Assembly: GCF_001865575.2 (NCBI RefSeq)
Contig: NZ_CP017562.2
Location: 1,116,001 to 1,180,000, forward strand
Direction of reading: 5' to 3'
Length of the DNA stretch: 64,000 nt
Source: Paraburkholderia sprentiae WSM5005
GTDB lineage: Bacteria; Pseudomonadota; Gammaproteobacteria; Burkholderiales; Burkholderiaceae
The position numbers were made by a program, and so were the translations under genes. A model generated the notes under the pieces. That model made no database searches and was not told where the DNA came from. It worked only from the letters and a program-made list of their open reading frames with translations. This document shows positions 48,250 to 57,411 of this stretch, in pieces; the first letter of the stretch is position 1; each line of letters starts with the position of its first letter.

Positions 48250-48978
48250 TCACGCGACGAGATACCCGCCGTCCACCGGCACGATCGCGCCCGTCATGAA
48301 CGACGCCGCCGGGGTGCACAGAAACACCGCGACCTGTGCGACTTCTTCGGGCGTGCCCCAGCGACGCAGCGGTGTACGCTCGAGGATCGTCTGCGAGCGG
48401 TCATCGTCGTCTTGCAACGCCTGCGTAAGCGGCGTTGCGATCCAACCGGGCGCGATCGCATTGACGCGGACGCCGTCGGCCGCATAGGCGATCGCGAGCG
48501 ACTTCGTCAGTTGCGCAACCGCGCCCTTGCTCGCGCTGTAAGCGGGCACCAGACCACCGCCGAAAAAACTCAGCATCGACGCCGTATTCACGATGCAGCC
48601 CGCCGACGCCTTGAGCAATTCGCGCGCGGCCGCGCACACGCGCATCGTGCCGTTCAGATTGATATCCATCACACGTTCGAACACGTCGAGCCGATGTTCG
48701 TCCACGCGGCTGATCACCCCCGCGCAGTTGACCACGATGTCGAGGCGCTCGAATGCGTTCAACGCGGCGCTTACAGCGTCGCCCGAGCGTACATCTAGCG
48801 CGACGCGCGCGATCTCCCGATGCAGCGTGTCGGGTGCGCCTTCGGGCAGCGGCAAACCGGCTGCCACCGTATGCGCCCCGAGTTGCGCGAGCGCATTGGC
48901 GATCGCCGCGCCGATGCCGGACAAGCCGCCGGTCACGAGCGCGCTCTTGCCTTCGAGTAGCTGGTTCTGGAATGTCAT
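48250..48978 (-). CDS. SDR-family oxidoreductase
   Basis: A 242-residue short-chain dehydrogenase: TGGLSGIGAAIANAL (NAD(P) site), VVNCAGVIS, catalytic Ser in VNTASMLS and Tyr-x-x-x-Lys in YSASKGAVAQL, and GAIVPVDGGYLVA near the end. Similar in length and end block to sugar-acid or cyclic-alcohol dehydrogenases such as KduD, but no substrate can be set. It follows the MFS transporter by 13 bases and must act on the substrate carried by it. Confidence 0.9.
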   Translation of the reverse strand: MTFQNQLLEGKSALVTGGLSGIGAAIANALAQLGAHTVAAGLPLPEGAPDTLHREIARVALDVRSGDAVSAALNAFERLDIVVNCAGVISRVDEHRLDVFERVMDINLNGTMRVCAAARELLKASAGCIVNTASMLSFFGGGLVPAYSASKGAVAQLTKSLAIAYAADGVRVNAIAPGWIATPLTQALQDDDDRSQTILERTPLRRWGTPEEVAQVAVFLCTPAASFMTGAIVPVDGGYLVA

Positions 48979-48991
48979 GAAAAGAGCCGCA

Positions 48992-50293
48992 TCAGGTGGG
49001 TTGGGTCTCGATCGATTTCGCGAGCGGCGCGGGCGCCACTTCCTTCACCACGAACAGGTAGACGAGCGCTGCCGCGAACGCGACGGCCGCGCTGATCAGC
49101 AGCGCGTTGACGAAGGAATGCGTCCGATCGACGACGATGCCGGTGATCACCGGCGCGAACGAGCCGCCCAGATAGCCGCCGAAGTTCTGCATGCTGCCGA
49201 GCGACGCCACCAGATGTCGCGGCGCGGCGACGCTGACGAGCGCCCATGCGCTGCCGCTGGAGAGGTTCACGAATAGCATCGCGAGCGACACGTAGACGAT
49301 GGCGAGCGTGGTGCTCGGCGTGTAGGCGGCCGGTACGGTAAACGCGGCCGCGCCGACGAGGCCGACGCACAGCGGCCACTTGCGGCTGCGGATCGGCGCC
49401 ATGCCGCGCTTGAGCAGGTAATCGGCGATCACACCGCTACTCGCCATGCCGATGGTGCCGAACACGTACGGAATCGCAACCAGCCAGCCGGTGTGCGCGA
49501 TGCTCAGATGACGCTCGCGTTCCAGATAGCCCGGCAGCCACGTCAGATAGAGCCACACCATGTAGATCACGCCCATGAAGCCGAAGATCATGCCCCACGT
49601 ATTGCGCAGCTTGAACAGCGCACCCCACTCGGACCAGCTGAGGCCCTGCGGGCTTTCCTGACCGGTTGCGCCTTCGTTCAGATGCGCGGTTTCTGCTTCG
49701 ATCAGGGCAATTTCGCTGCGATTGCGATAGACGACGTACCACGCAAGCGCGACGACAATGCCGAGCACGCCCATGATGACGAACATCGTTCGCCATCCGA
49801 AGGCAAGCATCAGCACCGTGAGCAGCGGCGGTGCGATCATCGGCGCGATGGTCGACGACGAGATGAACATACCGATGGGCGTGCCGCGCTCGCGAACCGC
49901 GAACCATTCGCTGACGACTTTCGCGCCGGCCGGAAATAGCGGCGCCTCGGCGATGCCGAGCACGACGCGCGCGGTCAGAAACTGATTGAGCGTCTGGATG
50001 AAACCACCCGCGACCTGGGCGATCGACCACACGAGCATGCCGAGTCCGAGCATCACGCGCGAACCGAAACGGTCGAGCAGCGCGCCGACAGGCAACTGCG
50101 CAAACGCGTACGACAATGAGAATGCGGACAGCAACAGTCCCATCTGCGAAGCGGACAGATGCAATTCCTCGCTGACCAGATGATTCGCGATCGACAACGT
50201 ACTGCGGTCGAGATAATTGACGATGCCCGCGACCGTCAGAAAGGCAACGGCGACGACCTGGATACGTTTCAGACGCTGCGACTTCTGAAGCAT
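48992..50293 (-). CDS. MFS transporter, anion:cation symporter type
   Basis: A 433-residue, 12-span MFS protein: VAGIVNYLDRSTLSIANHLVSEELHLSASQMGLLLSAFSLSYAFAQLPVGALLDRFGSRVMLGLGM is the ACS-family block also seen in glucarate, galactarate and hexuronate carriers. The central loop LNEGATGQESPQGLS links the halves. The start at 50293 (MLQKSQ) has CAGGAGA upstream; the frame from 50368 is longer but less supported. In the cupin-MFS-SDR-IclR unit it should import an organic anion, probably a sugar acid or aromatic acid. Confidence 0.9.
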   Translation of the reverse strand: MLQKSQRLKRIQVVAVAFLTVAGIVNYLDRSTLSIANHLVSEELHLSASQMGLLLSAFSLSYAFAQLPVGALLDRFGSRVMLGLGMLVWSIAQVAGGFIQTLNQFLTARVVLGIAEAPLFPAGAKVVSEWFAVRERGTPIGMFISSSTIAPMIAPPLLTVLMLAFGWRTMFVIMGVLGIVVALAWYVVYRNRSEIALIEAETAHLNEGATGQESPQGLSWSEWGALFKLRNTWGMIFGFMGVIYMVWLYLTWLPGYLERERHLSIAHTGWLVAIPYVFGTIGMASSGVIADYLLKRGMAPIRSRKWPLCVGLVGAAAFTVPAAYTPSTTLAIVYVSLAMLFVNLSSGSAWALVSVAAPRHLVASLGSMQNFGGYLGGSFAPVITGIVVDRTHSFVNALLISAAVAFAAALVYLFVVKEVAPAPLAKSIETQPT

Positions 50294-50399
50294 GCGTGTC
50301 TCCTGCGCAATGTGTCCTGCTGTGTGGGAATGGTGTTGCCGTGCCGGTTGGTATTGCCGCGTCGTCATTGTTGGTGCTGTTGGAAGCCCGCGCGGCTTT

Positions 50400-50921
50400 T
50401 TAGCGGATGAACTGGTCGACGTAGCCTTCGCCGAGACCGACCGCCGCGTAATGCTTGCGGCACATGTCGATCTTCGTGAATACGTCTTCGTAGCCCGTGT
50501 AGTTGCCGTATGGATCGCAATAGAACATCACGCCGTTGACCTGGAAGTACGTGATCATTTCCTCGACGTCCTCGGGCACATATAAGGTATGCGTTTCGCC
50601 CGGCGGCTCGTAGACGTAGCTGCCTTCGGTTGCGACCCAGTCATGCTCGAGATAACGCCAGTGGCCCTTGAGTACCATGCCGTGCACGGCCTGCGGATGA
50701 CGATGCCGGCTCAGCACGCCCGAGCGGCGCACGCGCAGCAGGTTCATCCAGTACCCCTGCGATGCATTCAGGCACAGCGGCCGGAACGACACGTTTTCGG
50801 CCTGCGGGACCCACACTTTTTCGTCGGTCGGAATCGCGAAGGGCACGACGATTTCCTTTTGTGCTTCCTTCGGGAACGGCAGCTGATACGGCGTCAGGTC
50901 GGCTTGATCGGCGGGTGGCAT
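50400..50921 (-). CDS. Cupin dioxygenase of the 2,4'-dihydroxyacetophenone dioxygenase type
   Basis: A 173-residue cupin with the metal motif HRHPQAVHG (His at about 73, 75 and 80) and a distal His in PGETHTLY (about 111), laid out as in 2,4'-dihydroxyacetophenone dioxygenase-family cupins, which cleave a C-C bond in aromatic ketones. The true substrate may differ. The start at 50921 (MPPADQ) was chosen; the frame to 51101 is an unsupported extension. First gene of the operon, with a 12-bp-arm palindrome 41-71 bases upstream. Confidence 0.85.
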   Translation of the reverse strand: MPPADQADLTPYQLPFPKEAQKEIVVPFAIPTDEKVWVPQAENVSFRPLCLNASQGYWMNLLRVRRSGVLSRHRHPQAVHGMVLKGHWRYLEHDWVATEGSYVYEPPGETHTLYVPEDVEEMITYFQVNGVMFYCDPYGNYTGYEDVFTKIDMCRKHYAAVGLGEGYVDQFIR

Positions 50922-51249
50922 TGGGCAATGACTCGCGAAAAGTGTTGAAAGAGCTTTGTGTCCATATTGTGGATACGGAGTCCACGATATGGTTATTATC
51001 GGGACGGGCGTTGACGGGGTCAATCCTGGGGAAATCACGGGTGGGGCACGATTAAGGGACGTCGCACCCGTTGTCTCCGCGGGCGAAAGATGCACGCGCA
51101 TCTATCGGATAGAACGCGCAGGACGCGCGAATAGCCCCTAAATCAAGGCGTGCGCGCGCATTCTGATCGAACACTATCTTTAAGCCTGCTTTAAGTGGAG
51201 GCCACTACATTACGCATCCCCATGTAACCCTCCGCAACATTCCCTGACT
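50922..51249. other. 328-bp divergent promoter region (cupin operon / DegP)
   Basis: No gene here. It separates the reverse-strand cupin operon from the forward protease gene and contains the strong palindrome at 50962-50992. No clear ribosome site precedes the protease start. Confidence 0.5.
50962..50992. promoter_or_regulatory. Inverted repeat, probable operator of the cupin operon
   Basis: CCATATTGTGGA (50962-50973) and TCCACGATATGG (50981-50992) are inverted, with one mismatch, across a 7-bp spacer (TACGGAG). It lies 41-71 bases upstream of the first gene of the unit that ends with an IclR-family regulator, so a regulator site is likely; which protein binds is inferred. Confidence 0.65.
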
Positions 51250-52668
51250 ATGACCACCAAAACCTATTGGCGCGGTAGCGCTGCGATCGGCGTTGTCCTC
51301 GCAATCGGCGGCGCGTATGCGCTCAGCCATCGCAATGCCGATGCGTCCGTGAGCGACGCGCAGGGGCCGACGTCGTCGCTGCATGCGGCGGCGGATATCG
51401 TCGGATCGCGCTCGTCGGCGCCGGACTTCTCGAGCATCGTGACGCGCTATGGCCCGGCGGTCGTGCACATCGGCGTGAAAGAAGCCCCGTCGGTCGACGA
51501 AAACGGTCAACGCAAGAGTGGCGGCGAAGCGCTCGGCTCGGGCTTCATCATCAGCCCGGACGGATACATTCTGACCAACAATCACGTCGTCGACGGCGCG
51601 ACCAGCGTGAGCGTGAAGCTCACCGACGGCCGCGAGTTCCGCGCCCGCGTGATCGGCAAGGACAAGGCCACCGACGTCGCGGTGGTCAAGATCGATGCGA
51701 CCAATCTGCCGACCGTGAAGATCGGCAACCCGGACAGCAGCAAGGTCGGGGAATGGGTCGTGGCAATCGGCTCGCCGTATGGCTTCGACAGCACGGTGAC
51801 CTCGGGCATCATCAGCGCGAAATCGCGCTCGTTTTCCGACGATAGCCCGATCCCCTTCATCCAGACCGACGTGCCGGTCAATCCGGGCAACTCGGGCGGT
51901 CCGCTCTTCAACCTGAACGGCGAAGTGATCGGCATCAATTCGATGATCTACTCGCGCACCGGCGGCTTCCAGGGCCTTTCGTTCGCGATTCCGATCGACG
52001 CGGCGATGCACGTGAAAGACCAGCTCGTGAGCACCGGCCACGTGAGCCGCGGCCGCATCGGCGTGGGCGTGCAACCGCTCAGCGCCGACAAGGCCAAGGC
52101 GCTCGGCCTCAACCCGGCGGGCGGCGCACTGGTGGGCTCGGTCGATCCGAACGGCCCTGCCCAGGCAGCCGGTTTGCGCGAGGGCGACGTGATCGTCGGC
52201 GTGAACGGCAAGCATATTGGTAGCACCACTGAATTGATCGGTCAGGTCGCGCAGCTATCGCCGGGCAGCGCAGCGACGATCAGCGTGTGGCGCGACGGCG
52301 GTGAACGCAAGCTGTCGGTGACGGTGGGCGCGCAGCAAGCGTCGGACCTCGCGTCGGCCGCGCCGCGCGAGCAGCAGCAGGAACAGCCGCAGCCACAGAA
52401 CCGTCCGCGTCTTGGCGTCGCCGTGCGTGCGCTGAGCCCGGACGAACAGCAGCAAGCCCAACTGCCGGGCGGTGTGGTGGTGCAGCAGGCCACTGGTCCG
52501 GCCGCCGAAGCCGGTATTCAGGCGGGCGACATCATCGTTGCCGTCGACGGCAAGGTGATTCGCGGGGTAGAGCAGCTGCGTCGCATGATCGCTCAGGCGG
52601 ACGACAGCGTGTCCGTCACCGTCGTACGGGATGGTGAAGAAGCATCGGTCAATGTGACGCTTGGCTGA
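51250..52668 (+). CDS. Do/DegP-family serine protease
   Basis: A 472-residue periplasmic HtrA-type protease/chaperone. An N-terminal hydrophobic anchor or signal (about residues 10-25), then a trypsin-like domain with the triad H112 (TNNHVVDG), D142 (KATDVAVVKI) and S215 (NPGNSGGPLF), then PDZ1 (about 265-355) and PDZ2 (about 380-470). It degrades or refolds damaged envelope proteins. The ATG at 51250 has no good ribosome site, so the start could be mis-set. Convergent with the RND operon, with strong tandem hairpins between. Confidence 0.95.
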   Translation: MTTKTYWRGSAAIGVVLAIGGAYALSHRNADASVSDAQGPTSSLHAAADIVGSRSSAPDFSSIVTRYGPAVVHIGVKEAPSVDENGQRKSGGEALGSGFIISPDGYILTNNHVVDGATSVSVKLTDGREFRARVIGKDKATDVAVVKIDATNLPTVKIGNPDSSKVGEWVVAIGSPYGFDSTVTSGIISAKSRSFSDDSPIPFIQTDVPVNPGNSGGPLFNLNGEVIGINSMIYSRTGGFQGLSFAIPIDAAMHVKDQLVSTGHVSRGRIGVGVQPLSADKAKALGLNPAGGALVGSVDPNGPAQAAGLREGDVIVGVNGKHIGSTTELIGQVAQLSPGSAATISVWRDGGERKLSVTVGAQQASDLASAAPREQQQEQPQPQNRPRLGVAVRALSPDEQQQAQLPGGVVVQQATGPAAEAGIQAGDIIVAVDGKVIRGVEQLRRMIAQADDSVSVTVVRDGEEASVNVTLG

Positions 52669-52678
52669 TGCGTTGAAC

Positions 52679-52731
52679 CCGCCGGTGCAATGCCGGCGGT
52701 GGGCACGGCGCGCTGCCGTAGCGCGCGTGCC
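52679..52731. terminator. Tandem stem-loops between convergent DegP and OMF genes
   Basis: First: CCGCCGG (52679-52685), loop TGCAATG, CCGGCGG (52693-52699), perfect 7 bp. Second: GGCACGGCGCGC (52702-52713), loop TGCCGTA, GCGCGCGTGCC (52721-52731), 11 bp with one bulge. A bidirectional terminator is likely, although no T run follows. Confidence 0.6.
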
Positions 52732-54210
52732 TCAGTTGGACGACTGGACGCCATCCGCGCGAGATGTGCTTTGCGATACGTTGCTTGGCTCGTCGGGTCC
52801 ACCCCCCAGCGCGACGTAAAGCGATACCCCATTCTGCAACGCCGTCGCCCGAAGCTGGATCAGCTGCTGCTCGGCGGCAAACTGATTGCGTCGCGCATCC
52901 ACCACTTCCAGATAGATCGAGATTCCGTTTTCGTAGCGCAGCTCCGCCGTTTCGGCGAGTTGCCGCTGCGCCTGCACGGCCTGCTCCTGCGCCGCAATCT
53001 GCTCCTTGTAGCGTTGCCGCGCGACCAATGCATCGGAGACCTCACGAAACGCGTTCTGCACGGTGCGCTGATAATCGGCCACCAGTTCGTCGCGTCGCGC
53101 GCGCGCCTGCGCTAGCTGCGCCTGGCGCTGTCCCGCATCGAAGATCGGCATGCCGACCAGTGCGCCGAACGACCACGCCTGCTTGGCCGGCACGAAAAGA
53201 TCACCGAGTTCCGGCGATACATAACCGAAGCTGCCGGTCAACGCGATGCGCGGAAAGAAGTCCGCGCGCGCCGCGCCGATGTCGGCATCGGCCGCGCGCA
53301 GCTGCTGCTCGGCCTGCTGGATGTCCGGCCGGTCGATCAGCAATGCGGAGGGCAAGCCCGCATCGAGTTCGCGGAACTGTGCGGCGTCGGCGATCGGCGG
53401 CGCGGGCGGTAACGCGTTGCCAAGCGGCCCCCCGATCAGGACCTCGAGCAGATGACGTTGCTGCGCGGTGGTCCGTTGCAGATCCGCCAGTTGCGTCTGC
53501 GCCTGCGTGACCAGAATGGCGGCCTGGTCGTAATCGACCATCGACGTGACGCCCGCGTCGAGCCGCAGCTTCGCGACTTCCAGCGCGTAGCGGCGACTGT
53601 CGAGCGTCCGCTGCGCGAGTTCGATGCCTTCCTCGCCGGAGCGGATCGCATAGTAGTTCGATGCCACATTGCCGATCAACGACAAACGGAACGCGCGTTG
53701 CGCCTCGACGCTTGCCAGATACCGGCGCCGCGCCGCTTCGCTGGTGTTGCGCACGCGCCCCCAGAAGTCGAGTTCGAACGAGGTCACGGCGGCCTGAACG
53801 TTGTACTGGTTGAACTGGACCGAGATGTCCGTGTTGTCGAACTCGGGATCGATCGAACCGAGCGGCGCCTTCGTGCGGGTCGCGCCCGCGTTCGCGTTGA
53901 CTTGCGGTAAGCGCGCCGCGTTCTGGATGCGATAGAACGCGCGCGCCTGCTCGATGCGCGCGATCGATGCTGCGAGATCGCGGTTGTGTTCCAGTGCCGC
54001 ATCGATCAGCAGCTTCAGTTGCGGATCGGCGAAGAAGGTCTGCCAGTCGACTTCGCTTGCGAGATGCGCGGTGGCCGGAGTGACGGTCTCCATCATGTCG
54101 AAGTGATCGGCGATCGGCAGTTGGGGCTGCTGATACTTCGGTGCGAAATTGCAGGCGGCGAGCGAGCAGCAGAGGAGGGGCAGCAAGCTCTTCTGAAAAC
54201 TGTTACGCAT
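52732..54210 (-). CDS. RND outer-membrane factor lipoprotein (NodT/OprM-like)
   Basis: A 492-residue TolC-like outer-membrane channel with a lipobox SLAAC (Cys about residue 20). It has long helical repeats with Gln/Ala/Arg periodicity (ALEHNRDLAASIARIEQARAFYRIQNAARLPQVNANAG), DRPDIQQAEQQLRAADADIGAARADFFPRIALTGSFGYVS, and the NGISIYLEVVDARRNQF end, all standard family marks. It overlaps the RND pump gene by 8 bases, so the operon is adaptor-pump-channel. Confidence 0.93.
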   Translation of the reverse strand: MRNSFQKSLLPLLCCSLAACNFAPKYQQPQLPIADHFDMMETVTPATAHLASEVDWQTFFADPQLKLLIDAALEHNRDLAASIARIEQARAFYRIQNAARLPQVNANAGATRTKAPLGSIDPEFDNTDISVQFNQYNVQAAVTSFELDFWGRVRNTSEAARRRYLASVEAQRAFRLSLIGNVASNYYAIRSGEEGIELAQRTLDSRRYALEVAKLRLDAGVTSMVDYDQAAILVTQAQTQLADLQRTTAQQRHLLEVLIGGPLGNALPPAPPIADAAQFRELDAGLPSALLIDRPDIQQAEQQLRAADADIGAARADFFPRIALTGSFGYVSPELGDLFVPAKQAWSFGALVGMPIFDAGQRQAQLAQARARRDELVADYQRTVQNAFREVSDALVARQRYKEQIAAQEQAVQAQRQLAETAELRYENGISIYLEVVDARRNQFAAEQQLIQLRATALQNGVSLYVALGGGPDEPSNVSQSTSRADGVQSSN

Positions 54211-57200
54211 CGCGCTGCCCTCCATCCAATTCGGGGGGCACAGCGGTCCGCCGATCGTCCTCGTCGAGATCGATGCTGCGCTTCTTGCGGCTCAGCCAGC
54301 GACGCGCGGCCACATAGAACAGCGGCGTAAAAAAGACGCCGAACAACGTCGCGGTCAGCATGCTGCCCATCACGCCGGTGCCGACCGCGCGCCGGCTCGC
54401 CGCGCCCGCGCCGGTTGCCAGCACGAGCGGCAGCATGCCCAGCACGAACGTCACGCTCGTCATCAGAATAGGGCGAAGACGCTGCTGTGCGCCGTTTTTT
54501 GCCGCGGCCAGCGCGTCTTTGCCTTCGGACTCCTCCTTGATCGCGAACTCGACGATCAAAATTGCGTTCTTCGCGGCAAGGCCGATGATCGTCACGAGGC
54601 CGATATTGAAGTACACGTCCGCGGACAGTCCACGCAGCATCGTCAGCAGCACCGCGCCGATCACGCCGAACGGGATGATCAGCAACACCGCCACCGGAAT
54701 CGCCCAGCTCTCGTACAGCGCTGCGAGCAGCAGAAACACGACCACCAGCGACAGCCCCAGCAGCAGGCCGATCTGGCCGCTCGCCTGTTTTTCCTCGAGC
54801 GCGGTGCCGGTCCATTCGTAGCTCAGGTTGCCGGTCAACACATGCGACGCGATGCGCTCCATCTCGGCGATCGCCGCGCCGCTCGAGCGACCGGGCGCGG
54901 CCTGGCCCGACAGCGTCGCGGACGGAAAGCCGTTATAGCGTTCGAGTTGCTGCGGCCCGGAAATCCAGCGCACGCGCGTGAACGCCGAGAACGGCACCAT
55001 CTCGCCGCGGCTGTTGCGCAAGCGCAGCGAGGTCACGTCCTCGGCGCGCATCCGTTGCTCGGCGTCCGCCTGCAACAGCACCCGCAGCACGTTGCCCTCG
55101 AACACGAAGTCGTTCACGTAGTTCGAACCGAACGTCAGCGCGAGCGCCTGGTTGACCTGGCCGATCTGCAGGCCGAGCGCGCGTGCCTTCACGCGGTCGA
55201 TCTCGACATAGAGCTGCGGCGCCTCCGGCATGCCCTCGGCGCGCACGCCCGCGAGCAGCGGGCTTTGCGACGCTTCGATCATCATGCGCCGCGCGGCCTG
55301 CTGCAGCGCTTCGCCACCGACGCCGCTACGATCCTGGATCTTCATCGTGAAGCCGGTCGCGTTGCCGAGCGACGGAATCGGCGGCGGATCGAGGGCAAAA
55401 ATGATCGCCTCGGGAATCTGCCGGAACGCGGCATTCGCGCGACGCACCAACGCGCTCGCCGAATTGGCCTCGCCCGAGCGGTCGTCCCACGGCTTCAGAT
55501 CGACGAACGACAGTGCCGCCGATTGCCCCTGGCCAAAGAAGCTGAAGCCCGTCACCGACGCGACGTTGCGCACCTGCGGCTGCTGCCGCAGAAACGCCTC
55601 GACCTGGTCGATCGCGCGCTGCGTGCGCTGTTCGGTCGAGCCCGGTGCGCCGGTGTACGTGATGAAGATGTGCCCCTGGTCCTCGGTCGGCAGAAAGCCG
55701 GTCGGTAGCCGCGAGAAGAAAAACGCGGTGATCGCGCAGGCCGCGACGAACACCAGCAGCCAGCGCAGCGGCGAGCGCAACATCGCATCGACGCCGCCGA
55801 TATAGCGTGTAGTGCCCGCGTCGAGCCCGCGATTGAAGCCGTCGAACACGCGATGCAGTAGCCGCGCCGCTGCGTTTTTCGGCCGCTCGTGGGCGGCCAC
55901 CTCGCTGCGCAACAGCGCCGCGCACAGCGCCGCGCCGAGTGTGAGCGCGAGCAGCGTCGACAGCAGGATCGACACCGCGAGCGTCACCGAAAACTGCCGG
56001 TAGATGCCGCCCGTCGAGCCCGGAAAAAACGCCATCGGAATGAACACCGCGACGAGCACCAGCGTACTCGCGATCGCGGCGCCCGCAATCTGCCCGATCG
56101 CCTTGACCGTTGCACGCGGCGCGCTAAGCCCTTCCTCGCGCATGATGCGCGCGACGTTTTCGACGACGACGATGGCGTCGTCGTTGAGGATACCGATCGC
56201 GACCACCATGCCGAACAGCGACAGAATGTTGATCGATAGCCCGAACAGATAGAGCCCCGCGCAGGTGCCGATCAGCGCGATCGGCACGACGATCGTCGGA
56301 ATCACGGTCGCGCGCCAGTCCTGCAGGAACAGGAACACGACGACGGTCACGAGCAGCAGCGCCTCGATCATCGTGCGAATCACGCCGTGCACCGAGGTCG
56401 TGATGAACGGCGTGGTGTCGAACGGCACGGTCCACGTGACGCCGCGCGGGAAGGTCGGCTGCAATTCGGTCATGCGCTGGCGCACCGCGTTGGCCACCGC
56501 CAGCGCGTTCGCGCCGCTCGCGAGCTGGATCGCGATGCCGGCCGAAGCCTTGCCGTTGACGCTCAGCCGATTGCCGTAGCTGTCGTTACCGAGTTCGACG
56601 CGCGCGACGTCGCCCACACGCACGGTCGAGCCGTCCGGATTCGCGCGCACGATGATTTCGCGGAACTGCTCGGGCGTTGAGAAGCGGCTTTGCGTGACGA
56701 TCTGCGCGGTGAATTCTGAGCCCGGCGCGATCGGCTGATCGCCGAGGCCGCCGCCCGCGGTCTGGCTGTTCTGCTCCTGGATCGCCTGCAGCACCTCGCT
56801 CGCGGACAGGCCGAAGCCGGCGAGCTTGTGCGGATCGAGCCAGATCCGCATCGCGTAAGATGAGCCAAAGAGCTGCACGTCGCCGACGCCGTCGATACGG
56901 CGCAGCTCGTTGACGATGTTGTTGGACGCGAAGTTGCCCATCGCGACGGCGCTGGTGGTGCCGTCGGTCGCCTGCAGCGCAAGCAGCATCAGAAAGCCAG
57001 ACGACGCCTTCGTGACGCGCACGCCGACCTGACGGACTTCGAGCGGCAGGCGCGGCTCGACGCGGCTCAGACGGTCCTGCACCTGGGTGCGCGCGATGTC
57101 GAGATTGGTGCCGGGCTTGAGCACCACCGTGATTTGCATTGTGCCGTTTGAGCGACTCACCGACGACATGTAGAGAAAGTTCTCGATGCCGTTCATCTCG

Positions 57201-57400
57201 TCTTCGACGATCGACGTGACGGTACGCTCGAGCGTGCTCGCGTCCGCGCCGCTAAACGCGGCGGTGATGCTCAGCGAGGGCGGAGCGACGTCGGGGTACT
57301 GCTCGACCGGCAGCAGCGCGAGCGCGATCGCGCCGAACAGCACCGTGAAGAGGGCGATGACCCACGCGAAAACCGGCCGGGCGACGAAGAATCGATTCAT
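54203..57400 (-). CDS. RND multidrug efflux pump, inner-membrane permease (HAE1)
   Basis: A 1065-residue RND pump of the AcrB/MexB type. The start MNRFFVARPVFAWVIALFTVLFGAIALALLPVEQYPDVAPPS is classical HAE1. Others: FAPLASG-like SGANALAVANAVRQ, NDDAIVVVENVARIM (proton relay Asp pair in span 4), FFSRLPTGFLPTEDQGHIF, and LTMLRGLSADVYFNIGLVTIIGLAAKNAILIVEFA. The C-terminal tail is charged (KKRSIDLDEDDRR). It exports drugs with the upstream adaptor and downstream channel. Length matches the family (1040-1060). The start at 57400 is preferred over 57520. Confidence 0.96.
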   Translation of the reverse strand: MNRFFVARPVFAWVIALFTVLFGAIALALLPVEQYPDVAPPSLSITAAFSGADASTLERTVTSIVEDEMNGIENFLYMSSVSRSNGTMQITVVLKPGTNLDIARTQVQDRLSRVEPRLPLEVRQVGVRVTKASSGFLMLLALQATDGTTSAVAMGNFASNNIVNELRRIDGVGDVQLFGSSYAMRIWLDPHKLAGFGLSASEVLQAIQEQNSQTAGGGLGDQPIAPGSEFTAQIVTQSRFSTPEQFREIIVRANPDGSTVRVGDVARVELGNDSYGNRLSVNGKASAGIAIQLASGANALAVANAVRQRMTELQPTFPRGVTWTVPFDTTPFITTSVHGVIRTMIEALLLVTVVVFLFLQDWRATVIPTIVVPIALIGTCAGLYLFGLSINILSLFGMVVAIGILNDDAIVVVENVARIMREEGLSAPRATVKAIGQIAGAAIASTLVLVAVFIPMAFFPGSTGGIYRQFSVTLAVSILLSTLLALTLGAALCAALLRSEVAAHERPKNAAARLLHRVFDGFNRGLDAGTTRYIGGVDAMLRSPLRWLLVFVAACAITAFFFSRLPTGFLPTEDQGHIFITYTGAPGSTEQRTQRAIDQVEAFLRQQPQVRNVASVTGFSFFGQGQSAALSFVDLKPWDDRSGEANSASALVRRANAAFRQIPEAIIFALDPPPIPSLGNATGFTMKIQDRSGVGGEALQQAARRMMIEASQSPLLAGVRAEGMPEAPQLYVEIDRVKARALGLQIGQVNQALALTFGSNYVNDFVFEGNVLRVLLQADAEQRMRAEDVTSLRLRNSRGEMVPFSAFTRVRWISGPQQLERYNGFPSATLSGQAAPGRSSGAAIAEMERIASHVLTGNLSYEWTGTALEEKQASGQIGLLLGLSLVVVFLLLAALYESWAIPVAVLLIIPFGVIGAVLLTMLRGLSADVYFNIGLVTIIGLAAKNAILIVEFAIKEESEGKDALAAAKNGAQQRLRPILMTSVTFVLGMLPLVLATGAGAASRRAVGTGVMGSMLTATLFGVFFTPLFYVAARRWLSRKKRSIDLDEDDRRTAVPPELDGGQRDA

Positions 57401-57411
57401 CGGCGAGCCCG

